From Candidatus Latescibacterota bacterium (GTDB lineage Bacteria; Latescibacterota; MWCZ01): DNA of 64,000 nucleotides. The DNA lies in assembly GCA_022706085.1 (NCBI GenBank), contig JAKJDF010000001.1:294526-358525 (forward strand), read 5' to 3'. The notes beneath the pieces were generated by a model. That model saw only the letters and a program-made list of their open reading frames with translations, ran no database searches and was not told where the DNA came from. Position numbers and translations under genes: made by a program. This document shows positions 8,006 to 20,781 of this stretch, one piece after another; position 1 is the stretch's first letter, and every line of letters begins with the position of its first letter.

Positions 8006-9133
8006 ATGCGCGTCCAGATGGATCAAAGTGAACTGCTTGGCATGCTTCAGACCGTGATTGATGCCGTTCCAAGCAAAAGCACATTGCCAATCCTCTCCAT
8101 GATGCTGATGGCAGTCGAGGAAGGGACATGTTCGCTTTCGGGAACCGACCTTGAGGTATTCCTCACCACGACCCGAGCAGTCCAGGACGCAGAAGACGGC
8201 CGGATCACCTTTCCCGGCCGGTTGATGTTTGATTTTGTGCGAGAACTCCCGGCCGGTCCCGTCACGATCACCGAGGCAGACGGCCGGGTTACCCTCAGGT
8301 CGGCGAATGGCGAATGCAGCTTGCTGGGCATGCCGGCCAACGAGTTCCCCACGGTGCCGAAAGGTATCGAAGGAGGCGTGACTATCTCCGTCGACGGCGA
8401 CCTCCTGAGGCGCATGATCGAGAAAACCGCATTCGCAGTGCATCCCGACCAAACAAGACCCGTGTTGAGCAGCATCTGCTGGCGTGTCAATCCGAACGGG
8501 ATGGTAATGGTTGCGACCGACGGGCACAGGCTCGCGAAGATAAGCGAAGTGGTTGAAGGCATCCACGGAGATCCACTCCAGGTTATCGTCGCGCCGAGGG
8601 TGCTTCAGCAGGTAGAACGATTGATTCGTGACGATAACAAACTGGAAAGCATTACGATCGGGGAACGGCAGATACATTTCGCGTACTCCGGCGCGAACCT
8701 TGTGACAAGGCTTGTTGAAGGGAAATACGTGGATGTGGAGTCGGTGATCCCGAAGGACAACAACAGGCGCCTGATCGTGTCCAGGGATGAATTCCAACCG
8801 GCCGTTCGCCGCATGCAGATATTGTCGAGTCAGCAGAATCATCAGGTGCGTCTCGCACTTCACAAGGATGAGCTCGAGCTCTCAACGGTGAACCGTGATA
8901 CAGGTGCGGAAGCCCGCGAAAGAATCCCCGCACAGTACGACGACGAGGAGATGGAAATCGGGTACAATGCGAATTACCTGAAAGAGGTGTTGTCCAAGAT
9001 CGATTCCGAACAGGTAGAATTCCATTTCCGCGAGCCGGTTTCGGCTGCGATCATCAAACCCGCCAAGCAACCGGAAGGCGAGGATTACTTCTGCCTGCTC
9101 ATGCCGTTGAGACTGCTCAACACTGATTCGTAG
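8006..9133 (+). CDS. dnaN: DNA polymerase III sliding clamp (beta subunit)
   Basis: A 375-residue clamp protein with three repeated clamp domains. It forms the ring that tethers the replicative polymerase to DNA. Recognisable pieces are SKSTLPILSMMLM, the GRLMFDFVRELP loop, VATDGHRLAK in the middle domain and the C-terminal LLMPLRL, which forms part of the peptide-binding pocket. The start at 8006 follows GGAAGG. The order dnaN-recF-dciA-gyrB-gyrA is an ancient replication cluster, but dnaA is not upstream here. PorX-like and tsaE occupy that position. Confidence 0.97.
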   Translation: MRVQMDQSELLGMLQTVIDAVPSKSTLPILSMMLMAVEEGTCSLSGTDLEVFLTTTRAVQDAEDGRITFPGRLMFDFVRELPAGPVTITEADGRVTLRSANGECSLLGMPANEFPTVPKGIEGGVTISVDGDLLRRMIEKTAFAVHPDQTRPVLSSICWRVNPNGMVMVATDGHRLAKISEVVEGIHGDPLQVIVAPRVLQQVERLIRDDNKLESITIGERQIHFAYSGANLVTRLVEGKYVDVESVIPKDNNRRLIVSRDEFQPAVRRMQILSSQQNHQVRLALHKDELELSTVNRDTGAEARERIPAQYDDEEMEIGYNANYLKEVLSKIDSEQVEFHFREPVSAAIIKPAKQPEGEDYFCLLMPLRLLNTDS

Positions 9134-9182
9134 CACGCGACCGCACGCTATTCCGCCCGACGCGGAAACGGATTCAAAAGGC

Positions 9183-10293
9183 GTGCATGGGATTCAGGCG
9201 GTGCATCTCACGTCCGTCCAGTTGCGCGGTTTCAGAAGTTACCGTTCAGCGTCGGCGGTGTTCGCTCCGGCGCTGAACATCGTTTCAGGGGAAAATGGTC
9301 AGGGAAAAACGAACCTTCTCGAGGCGATACGCCTCATCTCTGTCGGGCGGTCCTTTCGCGGCGCGACTGACGGGGAGATGGTATCGTGGGGGCAGCCATC
9401 GGGAACAATAACCGGCGCCATCGATGACGGGCCCGTGCGTCAGATAGTTCTTACCATTGCCCCGGGAGAGCGGAAGCAAGGTACGATAGACGGTGCAGCG
9501 TTGAATGGACTGGCGGAACTGGTCGGCGTGCTTCGCACCGTGGCAGTATCCTCTGACGAAATTGAACAGCAGTTTGGGTCGCAAACCGGCCGGCGCCGGA
9601 TGATCGACGTCATGATTTCGCAGGTGGATCGCGGGTACCTGACGGAGTTGCGTCGTTGCAGAACGATCGTTGCACAACTGAACGCAGTGTATCGAGACCC
9701 GGCCAATGATGATGCGTTGTGTGACGTTCTGGAGCGCCAGTTGGCGGAAACATCCCTGCGCATCAACAGGCGAAGAGAAGCGTTTTTTCACGATTTCTGC
9801 AGGGCCGTCGAGAGGCATTTTTCCCGTTTGTTCGGGACTGGCAACCTCGTGCTGGAATCGCGTCCCACGCTCCCGGGCAAGGGGGAGTTGAGTGATCTGG
9901 ACCACGCAGTGGATGTGCTGCGCGAATCCCGCCGCTCAGCTCGGCGTGCGGGATTCGCAGTGCGCGGCGCGCATCGGGACCGGTTCCGGGTTCTGCTCGA
10001 CGGGAGAGATATCGAGTCGCACGCGTCGAAAGGGCAGGTCAAGATCGCGTATCTGGCGTGGAAACTCGCCGAGGGAGACTTCATCGAACGCGAGACGATG
10101 CGCTCACCGGTCTGGTTGATCGACGACCCTTTCAGTGAGCTCGACGCGAGACGTGCAGTGGCATTGCTCGTGTCGGCTGAACAGCGCGGGCAGGTCATTC
10201 TGACGAATGCCCGGACTGACGGTGTGGAGATGCTGAAAAACGGGCACGCCCATCATCTGCGGGTTCACGATGGGATTGTTGAAGGCGGCCGTG

Positions 10294-10301
<8 letters not shown>
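9183..10301 (+). CDS. recF: DNA replication and repair protein RecF
   Basis: A 372-residue SMC-like ATPase that helps load RecA at single-strand gaps. Walker A is GENGQGKTN near residue 37. The RGFRSY motif near the start, LEAIRLISVGRSFRG, the signature helix at SKGQVKIAYLAWKLAE and Walker B WLIDDPFSELDA are all present. The start is GTG at 9183. A second in-frame GTG at 9201 is possible. It overlaps the next gene by 8 bases. Confidence 0.95.
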
Positions 10302-12703
<2,402 letters not shown>

Positions 12704-12847
12704 CGGCGCCGCCAGTCAGATGTTCGGAACGCGAGCGGGCAGCCCGGTGGGCCTGCGGACATTACATTTCGCACTTTGTCGGCACCTGTAAATCGCCGGG
12801 CACACTCGGTAGCTGAATGAAAACGAGCACAATTTGAGGGAGTTTCC

Positions 12848-15445
12848 ATGCTCGAATCTCGAGAACGAGTCATTCCGATTCAGATTGAAGAAGAAATCCG
12901 CGAATCGTATATGGAGTATGCGCTCAGCACGCTGGTCGCGCGAGCGCTGCCGGATGTGCGCGACGGTCTGAAGCCGTCTCAGCGACGCATTCTCGTCGCG
13001 ATGAACGACCTCCACCTCGGGCCGACGGCAAAGTATTACAAATGTGCGAAGGTGGCAGGCGACACCTCGGGAAACTACCATCCGCACGGGGAAGCGATCG
13101 TGTACCCGACGCTTTATCGGATGGCACAGCCATTCAACATGCGCTACCGGCTGGTTGATGGACAGGGCAACTTCGGTTCCATAGATGGCGACCCCCCGGC
13201 CGCCATGCGATACACCGAGTGCCGCATGACGTCCGTCGCCACGGAACTGCTCGCGGATCTGGATCGGGACACGGTAGACTTTCAGTCCAACTACGACGAA
13301 CGACTTCAGGAGCCGAAGGTTCTTCCCGCCCGTTTCCCCGCCCTGTTGTGCAATGGTGCTTCTGGAATTGCCGTGGGCATGGCCACCAACATTCCGCCCC
13401 ACAACGTGGGTGAAGTGGTAGATGCGCTGATCGCCCAGATCGAGAACCCGGACATTGACGTGAACGGCCTGATGCAGCACATCAAAGGACCGGATTTTCC
13501 CACCGGCGCGATTATTTACGGTATCGAAGGAATTCGGGAGGCCTATGCCACTGGACGAGGCCTGATCAAAGTCCGGGCACGCGCCAACATCGAGACCCTC
13601 AAAAACGACCGACAGAACATCGTCATCACGGAAATTCCATTTCAGCTCAATGCGACAACTCTGAAAGAAGCCATTGCCTCCGTCGCTCGGAATCGCGTTG
13701 TGGACGGAATCGCGGATTTCCGAGATGAGTCGGACCGTGACGGCATGCGCATGGTAATTGAGCTCAAGCGTGATGCCTACGCCGAAGTTACGCTGAACCA
13801 GCTCTTCAAGCACACGCCGCTGGAACAGACGTTCGGGATCAACCTCCTTGCGCTGGTCAACGGGCAACCGAAGCTGTTGACGCTGAAGGAGATGTTGCAG
13901 CACTACATTGACCACCGTCGTGAGGTCGTCCGAAGGCGGACCAGCTTCGACCTCAATCAGGCGCAGGCGCAGGCGCACATCGTTGAGGGTCTGCTCCTGG
14001 CGCTGCGGGATATTGACAACATCATCGAGACCATCCGAAAATCGCGTGACGCCGCCGAGGCCCGCGGGCAGTTGATGAACGTCTTCCAGCTTTCGGAGAA
14101 GCAGGCCGACGCGATCCTCGACATGAACCTTCGGCGCCTCACCAGTCTGGAAGTGAACAAACTGGAGAATCAATACGCCGATCTTACCGCACAAATCGCC
14201 GAGTTCCAGACTATCCTGAGTTCGGACGCCAATATTCTCGCGGTGGTGAAGAAGGAACTGCTCGATGTTCGCAAGAAGCACGGCGATGAGCGACGCACGG
14301 AGATCGTGGCCTCGGCGTCCGATTTCTCCATCGAGGATCTGATTGCCGAAGAAGACATGGTCGTCACGATCAGCCATACCGGATACATCAAACGGATACC
14401 GATCAACACGTACCGGCAACAGCGTCGGGGCGGCCGCGGCGTAACCGGCATGACAACGAAAGAGGAGGATTTTGTCGAACACCTGTTTGTCGCGTCGACA
14501 CACAGTTACCTCCTCTGTCTCACGGAAAAAGGGCGCTGTTACCGCCTTCGTGTGCATGAGATACCGCAGGGAAGCCGCTCAAGCAAAGGAAGGCCGCTCG
14601 TCAACGTCCTCGAGGCCGCAAAGGACGAGATCATCGCGGCAGTCGTGCCGGTCCGGCATTTCGAAGAGGGCCGTTATCTTGTCATGGTGACGGCAAACGG
14701 AACGATAAAGAAAACGCCGTTATCCGCGTTCGCGAACATCAATCGCCTGGGCGTCATCGCGATTAACGTGCTGGAGGAAGACGAGCTGATCGAGGCCGCC
14801 GTAACGGACGGGACCTACGACATCATTCTCGGCACCAGGAACGGGTACGCCATTCGGTTCCCCGAAGACACGGTTCGCCCCATGGGCAGAACTGCCGCCG
14901 GAGTGCGGGGCATCCGACTCCGGGGTGACGACAGAGTGGTCGGCATGGTGGTGAATAAGCACCATGACCGCACTCTGCTGACTGTGTGCGAGAACGGGCA
15001 CGGGAAACGCTCACCCATCGAGGACTATCGCATCACAAACCGCGGGGGGAAGGGCATCATCAACATCAAGGCAACGGAGCGGAACGGCGCAGTTGTCGCC
15101 ATCAAGGAGGTCATAGACGAGGACGAGTTGATGATTGTCACCCAGAACGGGATCCTGATCCGCCTCCCGATCGCCGACTTGTCAGTTATCGGACGGAACA
15201 CGCAGGGTGTTCGTCTGATCAGAATCGAGGAGGGTGATGTTGTTCAGGATGTGGCGCGCGTTGTGGTGAAGAACGGCGACGCAGGCGCAGTATCTCCTGA
15301 GGGTGAAGCGGAAGAGCTGGAGCAGGACTCAGAAGAGATCGCAAATGGCCTCCCTGACGAGGAATACAGGGGCGACTCCGAATCGCAGGAAGACGAGGAA
15401 GACGACGGTGGCGATCACGTTGACCTCGCAGACGAAGAGGAGTAG
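12848..15445 (+). CDS. gyrA: DNA gyrase subunit A
   Basis: An 865-residue DNA-cleaving subunit. The catalytic Tyr is in AAMRYTECRM. The C-terminal beta-pinwheel begins with the GyrA box QRRGGRG, which identifies gyrase. The last 60 residues are very acidic (EEDEEDDGGDHVDLADEEE). The quinolone-determining segment reads HPHGEAIVYPTLYRMAQ, so the residues aligned with E. coli Ser83 and Asp87 are Ala and Pro. GAGGGA precedes the ATG. A 144-base gap separates it from gyrB. Confidence 0.97.
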   Translation: MLESRERVIPIQIEEEIRESYMEYALSTLVARALPDVRDGLKPSQRRILVAMNDLHLGPTAKYYKCAKVAGDTSGNYHPHGEAIVYPTLYRMAQPFNMRYRLVDGQGNFGSIDGDPPAAMRYTECRMTSVATELLADLDRDTVDFQSNYDERLQEPKVLPARFPALLCNGASGIAVGMATNIPPHNVGEVVDALIAQIENPDIDVNGLMQHIKGPDFPTGAIIYGIEGIREAYATGRGLIKVRARANIETLKNDRQNIVITEIPFQLNATTLKEAIASVARNRVVDGIADFRDESDRDGMRMVIELKRDAYAEVTLNQLFKHTPLEQTFGINLLALVNGQPKLLTLKEMLQHYIDHRREVVRRRTSFDLNQAQAQAHIVEGLLLALRDIDNIIETIRKSRDAAEARGQLMNVFQLSEKQADAILDMNLRRLTSLEVNKLENQYADLTAQIAEFQTILSSDANILAVVKKELLDVRKKHGDERRTEIVASASDFSIEDLIAEEDMVVTISHTGYIKRIPINTYRQQRRGGRGVTGMTTKEEDFVEHLFVASTHSYLLCLTEKGRCYRLRVHEIPQGSRSSKGRPLVNVLEAAKDEIIAAVVPVRHFEEGRYLVMVTANGTIKKTPLSAFANINRLGVIAINVLEEDELIEAAVTDGTYDIILGTRNGYAIRFPEDTVRPMGRTAAGVRGIRLRGDDRVVGMVVNKHHDRTLLTVCENGHGKRSPIEDYRITNRGGKGIINIKATERNGAVVAIKEVIDEDELMIVTQNGILIRLPIADLSVIGRNTQGVRLIRIEEGDVVQDVARVVVKNGDAGAVSPEGEAEELEQDSEEIANGLPDEEYRGDSESQEDEEDDGGDHVDLADEEE

Positions 15446-15498
15446 CTTTAGGCGGGTTCCATGCGTGAAAACCTTACCTGTTTCTGCGATGTACAGCG

Positions 15499-18111
15499 AT
15501 GGCACTTCGTGTTGTTTTCGCGGCAGAACACGCTGCGGACTTCGCCAACGTTCTGGACGAAATCCGTGGCCACGGGTATGAAGTACAGCTGATCCATCCA
15601 TTTCGTTACCAACCAACAGCATCCCGGTCAAGCGACCAGGATGCTGTTGTCATTTTCGTTCCGCTGGATCGGGGCGGAATGTCAGGACCCGGAGAATGTC
15701 AGTCGACTAATGACAACGTCGCGCGCAGCAACAACACTTTTCTAATCGGCATGGCCCCGGAGATTTCCTCCGACGGCTCACAAATCCATCAGAGAAGGGC
15801 GTTCGATGAGGTAATCCCCTACCCTCCGACAGTGGATGATCTGCTTCGCGTGCTTTCCGGATGCGAAGCCAGGCTGGTTGCGGGCACACCAGGCTCCAGC
15901 GCACCACCCGACGATGAATCGGAACATGGCCGATTGAAGGAATTTTACGAGCGCATCGTTGACACGATCAGCGATGGCATCCGGGTTATCGACGGAAGAA
16001 ACAGAACGATCGTCCTGGCCAACAGAGCACACCTCTCGTGGATAGGGAAGCAGGCACACGAGGTGATTGGTGCCCGTGCGCGGGACGTGCCGTGGGGTTT
16101 CGACGCAGACGATTGCCCTGTCCAGATGACGGATATCGTTGATGTTGCGATCGAAACTGCTGAGCCGGCGAGGCGGTTGATCGCAACGCGCCCTCGGGTG
16201 GGACGCGAGCTCTGCTGGATTGACGTAGTCGCTTACCCGATGTCGGGAGCGTCGGGTTCCGTCGATCACGTCGTTCTGGTCGGCAGGGACGTCTCAGAAC
16301 GTGTGAGAATGGAAACCAGCCTCGCGGCCGAAAGAGACAGGCGCGACCACGTTCTCCGCTCGGCCCCTGTCGGTATCCTTACCACTGATTCCACTGGCAC
16401 TATCGAGTTCGCGAATCCGCCGATCGCGCAAATCATGGGGTTGGAGGGCACTGATACAGTTGCAGGGAAAAACATCCTTGTGGTGCCGCAACTGCAGGCA
16501 ATGGAAATTGCGGCCGGCCTCTGGGAGGTTCTTACGGAGGGCAAGCCGCTCCATCTCGACCGTGTCTCCTGCCGCGGAACAGGCAGGAGAGAAACGATTT
16601 TCAATGTGCGCGCCGAACCGATCATTTCGCATGCAGGAGAAATCAGCGGCATCGTCGCGGTGTTTGAGGACGTGACAGAGACGGTGCTTCTTCAGCGGAG
16701 GCTATCAGCAACGACCGCCGATCTCGCGATGCTTTCGGAAATCGGTGAGTCGTTCCAGGATTCCCGGGACACGGAGGTGATCCTTCAGACGATTCTCGTT
16801 GGCGTTACGGCCGGGGAAGGCCTCGGGTTCAACCGTGCGTTCCTTCTTGTGGCTGACCACGAAACCGGTACGCTGCGTGGAAGCTATGCCATCGGCCCTT
16901 CCGACCTTTCCGAAGCTTCCAGAATCTGGCAGGAACTGGGGAAGAAACCGCATTCTTTCCGGGACATTCTGGAAGGTTACCGGGAAGCCATCTCCCGCGA
17001 CGAAGTGACCGTCAACAAGGTGGCAAAAAGCCTTGTCATCTCCTTGGAGGACGCACAGAACATCGCCTCCAAAGCAGCCAAGGAACGGCGAGCATTCCTT
17101 GTTACGGACGGTATGAACCACCCGTTGGTCCCCCGCCAACTTGCCGAGCAACTGGGCACCGACTCCTTCGTTGTCGCCCCGCTGATATTTGAAGACCGAG
17201 TGGAAGGGGTGATCATCGCTGACAACGCTATTACCCGTAAATCAATTACGGAATTGGATTTGAGGAGCCTGGAGCTGTTCGCGCACCAGGCGCGGCTTGC
17301 GGTGGAACGGTCGCGGTTGCATGCGGAACTCGAACGTCAGCTCGAAGAGTTGCGGGAAGCGCACGAACTCCTCAGGACGAACCATGAGGAAATGTTGCGA
17401 ACGGAGAAACTGGCCGCCATGGGCCAAGTAGCAGCGCAGGTAGCACATGAAATCCGCAACCCCCTCGTTGCCATCGGAGGATTTGCGCGGAGTATTCGCA
17501 ACTCGCTCCGCGAAGACGATCAGAACAGGAAATTCGCGGAGATCATAGTGGAGGAAACGGCCCGTCTGGAGAACATCCTGCGGGAGGTGCTGGATTTTGC
17601 CCGTCCCCCGAAGCCGCGTCATGATCGCGTTGACGTGTGCTCGGTTCTCCGGCGTGCCACGGAAATGCTGGAACGGGAACTTCAGAAACGTAGTATCAGA
17701 ATTAACATGCAGATTCCGCGCGGTCCGATTATGGTGCTGGGTGACGCGGGCCAGTTGCGGCAGGTGTTTCACAATCTTCTTCAGAACGCCATGGACGCCA
17801 TGGAACGCGTCGACAAATCCTCTCGGCTGCTGTCCATATCACTTTCCTGCGAAACCGATCGTCAGGTTACCGTGACGGTCGAGGATACAGGAGGCGGGTT
17901 TGAAGCAGACGCGCTTGAACATGTCTTCGAGCCCTTTTTTACCACAAAGTCGCATGGTACGGGGTTGGGTCTTGCGATTTGCCAGCAGATAGTCCGGGAC
18001 CACGGAGGTACAATTTATGTTACCAACAGACCAGAACGTGGCGCGACATTTGCCGTACGGCTGCCCCTGCTGGAAAAGGAGGTCCTGAATGGCGAAAATC
18101 CTGGTAGTTGA
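15499..18111 (+). CDS. Sensor histidine kinase: pseudo-receiver, PAS, PAS, GAF, HisKA, HATPase
   Basis: An 870-residue soluble kinase with no membrane segment. Residues 1-120 look like a receiver domain that has lost its phosphorylation Asp (VVFAAEH first strand, DAVVIFVPL third strand, FDEVIPYPPTVDDLL last helix). Two PAS domains follow (about 145-270 and 285-395), then a GAF domain (about 410-605) and a short coiled coil. The dimerisation helix has phospho-acceptor His near 650 (QVAHEIRNPL), and the ATPase domain (about 745-865) has NLLQNAMDAM, DTGGGF and GTGLGLAI. Its stop overlaps the following response regulator by 23 bases. Cytoplasmic input is implied, but the ligand is unknown. Confidence 0.93.
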   Translation: MALRVVFAAEHAADFANVLDEIRGHGYEVQLIHPFRYQPTASRSSDQDAVVIFVPLDRGGMSGPGECQSTNDNVARSNNTFLIGMAPEISSDGSQIHQRRAFDEVIPYPPTVDDLLRVLSGCEARLVAGTPGSSAPPDDESEHGRLKEFYERIVDTISDGIRVIDGRNRTIVLANRAHLSWIGKQAHEVIGARARDVPWGFDADDCPVQMTDIVDVAIETAEPARRLIATRPRVGRELCWIDVVAYPMSGASGSVDHVVLVGRDVSERVRMETSLAAERDRRDHVLRSAPVGILTTDSTGTIEFANPPIAQIMGLEGTDTVAGKNILVVPQLQAMEIAAGLWEVLTEGKPLHLDRVSCRGTGRRETIFNVRAEPIISHAGEISGIVAVFEDVTETVLLQRRLSATTADLAMLSEIGESFQDSRDTEVILQTILVGVTAGEGLGFNRAFLLVADHETGTLRGSYAIGPSDLSEASRIWQELGKKPHSFRDILEGYREAISRDEVTVNKVAKSLVISLEDAQNIASKAAKERRAFLVTDGMNHPLVPRQLAEQLGTDSFVVAPLIFEDRVEGVIIADNAITRKSITELDLRSLELFAHQARLAVERSRLHAELERQLEELREAHELLRTNHEEMLRTEKLAAMGQVAAQVAHEIRNPLVAIGGFARSIRNSLREDDQNRKFAEIIVEETARLENILREVLDFARPPKPRHDRVDVCSVLRRATEMLERELQKRSIRINMQIPRGPIMVLGDAGQLRQVFHNLLQNAMDAMERVDKSSRLLSISLSCETDRQVTVTVEDTGGGFEADALEHVFEPFFTTKSHGTGLGLAICQQIVRDHGGTIYVTNRPERGATFAVRLPLLEKEVLNGENPGS

Positions 18112-18442
18112 CGACGAGAACGCCCTTCGCGTTCTGTACAAACACGAACTGACGCAGGATGGGCATGACGTCGACCTCGCCGGCACTGCCGATGAAGCGG
18201 TCGCGAAGGTTCGGGAGACAGCGTACGACGTTGTGGTTCTTGATATTCGGATGCCGGGAAAAGATGGCCTCGAGGCACTTACTGAGATGTTCGCCGAGCG
18301 GCGGAACATCAAGGTGATCATCAACTCGGCGTATTCCAGCTACAAGGAAAACTTCATCAGCTGGGCTGCGGAACATTACGTAGTGAAGTCGGCCGATACC
18401 ACCGAGTTGAAGGAAAAAATCGCGCAGGTGTTGGGAGGATGA
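18089..18442 (+). CDS. Single-domain CheY-like response regulator
   Basis: A 117-residue stand-alone receiver: acidic pair VVDDEN, phospho-acceptor Asp in VVVLDIRMPGKDG near 52, a Ser in IINSAYSS, and the conserved Lys in YVVKSAD. It has no output domain and therefore must act by protein contact or as a phosphorelay intermediate. It overlaps the kinase gene upstream and glgC downstream (ATGA at 18439-18442). That coupling suggests a role near carbohydrate storage, which is inference. Confidence 0.92.
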   Translation: MAKILVVDDENALRVLYKHELTQDGHDVDLAGTADEAVAKVRETAYDVVVLDIRMPGKDGLEALTEMFAERRNIKVIINSAYSSYKENFISWAAEHYVVKSADTTELKEKIAQVLGG

Positions 18443-19683
18443 ATACCACCCGGACTCGGTTCACACCGGGCGCTCTCCTGCGGAACACACTGACCGTAAT
18501 CCTTGCAGGAGGGCACGGAACCCGCTTGTATCCGCTCACGAAGCATCGCGCGAAACCCGCGGTGCCCTTTGCGGGGGCCTATCGCATTATCGACTTCACC
18601 CTCTCCAACTGCGTGAACTCGGGTTTGCGCAGAATTTTCGTTTTGACTCAATACAAGTCCTTCAGCCTGGATCGGCACCTCCAACAGGGGTGGTCCAGCC
18701 TCCGGTATGATATGGGTGAATTCATCCTGCAGTTGCCCCCGCAGGAACGCATGAAGCGTTCGTGGTATGAAGGCACCGCGGATGCGATCTTCCAGAATCT
18801 GTATGTCTTTCAGGAGCAAAAGCCTGATTACACGGTGATTCTTTCGGGCGACCACATCTATCTGATGGATTATGCTCCCATGCTCGCGGCGCATCAGAAT
18901 AAGGGGGCAGATCTCACGATTGCCGCGATCCCGGTGCCCCGTCAGGACGCGAAGCGTTTTGGCGTTCTCCAGGTGGATGCGTCCAATCGAATCGTGGGAT
19001 TTGAGGAAAAACCGCGAGATCCGGCATCATGGAGAGACGGTCAAACCAGCCTTGTATCCATGGGCGTCTACGTTTTTTCCACCGACGTACTGGTTCGAAG
19101 GGTACTTGAGGATGCCAAGAACCCTCAGAGTGAGCATGATTTTGGCCAGAACATCATCCCGGGCATGGTCAGCAGAGACGCGGTCTTTGCCTACTCCATG
19201 CCCGCAATGAGCGGATGCGAGCCCTACTGGAGAGACATCGGCACCATCGACAGCTACTGGCAGACTTCGATGGACATCCTGCAACCGGACCCTCCTCTCA
19301 ACTTGTATGACCCCTCGTGGCCGGTGCGAACGTACCGCGATCACCGACCACCTCCGATTGTCATCGACAGCGGTCACCCTGCGGGACCTTTGATCCGGAA
19401 CAGCATGGTGTGCGCGGGCGCCCGTATCACATCCGCCCGTATCGAGCGTTCCATCGTGGCACTCGACAATGTAGTCGGCCCTGGAGCGGACATTGTGGAA
19501 ACGGTTCTTATGAGCCGCGTGCGCGTGGGCGAAGGTGCGCGAATCCGAAGGGCCATCATTGACAAAGACGTGGACATCCCGGAGGGAGAGACCATCGGGT
19601 ACGATCTTGAGCGAGAGCGACAGCGTTTCCTCGTTACCGATAACGGCATCGTGGTCATCCCGCGGGGCTACGTTTTTGATTGA
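18439..19683 (+). CDS. glgC: Glucose-1-phosphate adenylyltransferase
   Basis: A 414-residue ADP-glucose pyrophosphorylase that commits glucose-1-phosphate to glycogen synthesis. The nucleotide-binding signature AGGHGTRLYPLTKHRAKPAVPF, the substrate motifs YEGTADAI and SGDHIY, FEEKP, and a C-terminal left-handed beta-helix (390-410, ending with DNGIVVIPRG) are all typical. Length fits bacterial GlgC. The start ATG overlaps the response regulator stop and has GGGAGG immediately before it. It heads a carbohydrate block with galT and a GH57 gene. No glycogen synthase gene is in the window. Confidence 0.96.
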   Translation: MNTTRTRFTPGALLRNTLTVILAGGHGTRLYPLTKHRAKPAVPFAGAYRIIDFTLSNCVNSGLRRIFVLTQYKSFSLDRHLQQGWSSLRYDMGEFILQLPPQERMKRSWYEGTADAIFQNLYVFQEQKPDYTVILSGDHIYLMDYAPMLAAHQNKGADLTIAAIPVPRQDAKRFGVLQVDASNRIVGFEEKPRDPASWRDGQTSLVSMGVYVFSTDVLVRRVLEDAKNPQSEHDFGQNIIPGMVSRDAVFAYSMPAMSGCEPYWRDIGTIDSYWQTSMDILQPDPPLNLYDPSWPVRTYRDHRPPPIVIDSGHPAGPLIRNSMVCAGARITSARIERSIVALDNVVGPGADIVETVLMSRVRVGEGARIRRAIIDKDVDIPEGETIGYDLERERQRFLVTDNGIVVIPRGYVFD

Positions 19684-19716
19684 TTCCTTGTTCGTTAGAA
19701 TACCGGAGGCAATTTG

Positions 19717-20745
19717 ATGCAGGAGCTCCGCAAGGACCCGGTAACAGATCGCTGGGTCATAGTCTCCACCGAGAGGGGAGCGCGACCGACGGATTTCGAA
19801 TCTTTGCCGCCGCGCAAAGCCGCGCAGCTTTGTCCGTTCTGTTACGGATTCGAATCCACAACGCCGCCGGAGATCTACTGCGTGAGGGAAGCGGGTAGCG
19901 CGCCGAACACGCCCGGCTGGTATGTGCGAGTAGTGCCCAACAAGTTTCCTGCTCTGCGAATTGAAGGAAGCCTTGTCCGCGAAGGGGTCGGCATGTTCGA
20001 CAAAATGACCGGAATCGGGGCGCACGAGGTCATCATCGAGCATCCTGATCATCAGCGGCGGTTCTGGGACTTTTCTGTTCAGGATATTGAGCGCGTCCTT
20101 GGAGCCTATCTTCAGCGCACAAACGACCTCAAACGCGACATTCGGTTGCGCCATATGCTGGTGTTCAAGAACGAAGGCGAGCAGGCGGGTGCTTCAGTCG
20201 CTCATTCCCATTCTCAGCTCATTGCCACGCCCGTTGTTCCCAAGCGCGTGCGCGAGAAACTGGACGGCGTCAACCGGTACCTGAGTTACAAAGAACGGTG
20301 CGTGTACTGCGATGAGATTCGTGAGGAACAGCGTTTTGGAGAACGCGTTGTGTTCGAAAATGACAGCTTTATTTCGTTCTGCCCTTTCGCTTCCCGCTTT
20401 CCGTTCGAAGTCACGCTCCTGCCGAAAACGCACCGCCCGGATTTTTCCGCCATTGACGGCACTGAGCGAACGGCGCTGGCGGAGGCGTTGCGCGTTACGA
20501 TGCGGAAACTCAATGAAGCGCTGAACGGGCCCCAGTACAACTGGATCTTCCTTTCGGCGCCAACAAGATTGTCGGGACGCGAATCGTGGGAGGATTTCCA
20601 CTGGCACGTTGAGATAATCCCGCGCCTCACCAAAATTGCCGGGTTTGAGTGGGGAACCGGCTTCTACATCAATCCCACCCCGCCCGAGCAGGCGGCCTCG
20701 TACCTTCGTGGTGTGGCCGGATGTGGATCACCAGGGTTGGATTGA
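19717..20745 (+). CDS. galT: Galactose-1-phosphate uridylyltransferase
   Basis: A 342-residue HIT-superfamily enzyme exchanging UDP between glucose and galactose phosphates (Leloir pathway). Zinc-site cysteines appear in LCPFCYG and again in CVYCDE, and the nucleophile His is in SVAHSHSQL, where E. coli has HPHGQ. The variant HSHSQ is common in other bacterial GalT proteins. GGAGG lies 7 bases before the ATG at 19717. A TTG just before it is also in frame. It follows glgC by 33 bases. Confidence 0.93.
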   Translation: MQELRKDPVTDRWVIVSTERGARPTDFESLPPRKAAQLCPFCYGFESTTPPEIYCVREAGSAPNTPGWYVRVVPNKFPALRIEGSLVREGVGMFDKMTGIGAHEVIIEHPDHQRRFWDFSVQDIERVLGAYLQRTNDLKRDIRLRHMLVFKNEGEQAGASVAHSHSQLIATPVVPKRVREKLDGVNRYLSYKERCVYCDEIREEQRFGERVVFENDSFISFCPFASRFPFEVTLLPKTHRPDFSAIDGTERTALAEALRVTMRKLNEALNGPQYNWIFLSAPTRLSGRESWEDFHWHVEIIPRLTKIAGFEWGTGFYINPTPPEQAASYLRGVAGCGSPGLD

Positions 20746-20781
20746 TGTTCACTTTCCCCCGTTCCGGAGCCTTTCCCACAG

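Noticed and set aside
12716-14557. 613-codon minus-strand frame inside gyrA
   Set aside because: Antisense to a certain gyrase gene; composition is typical of a shadow frame.
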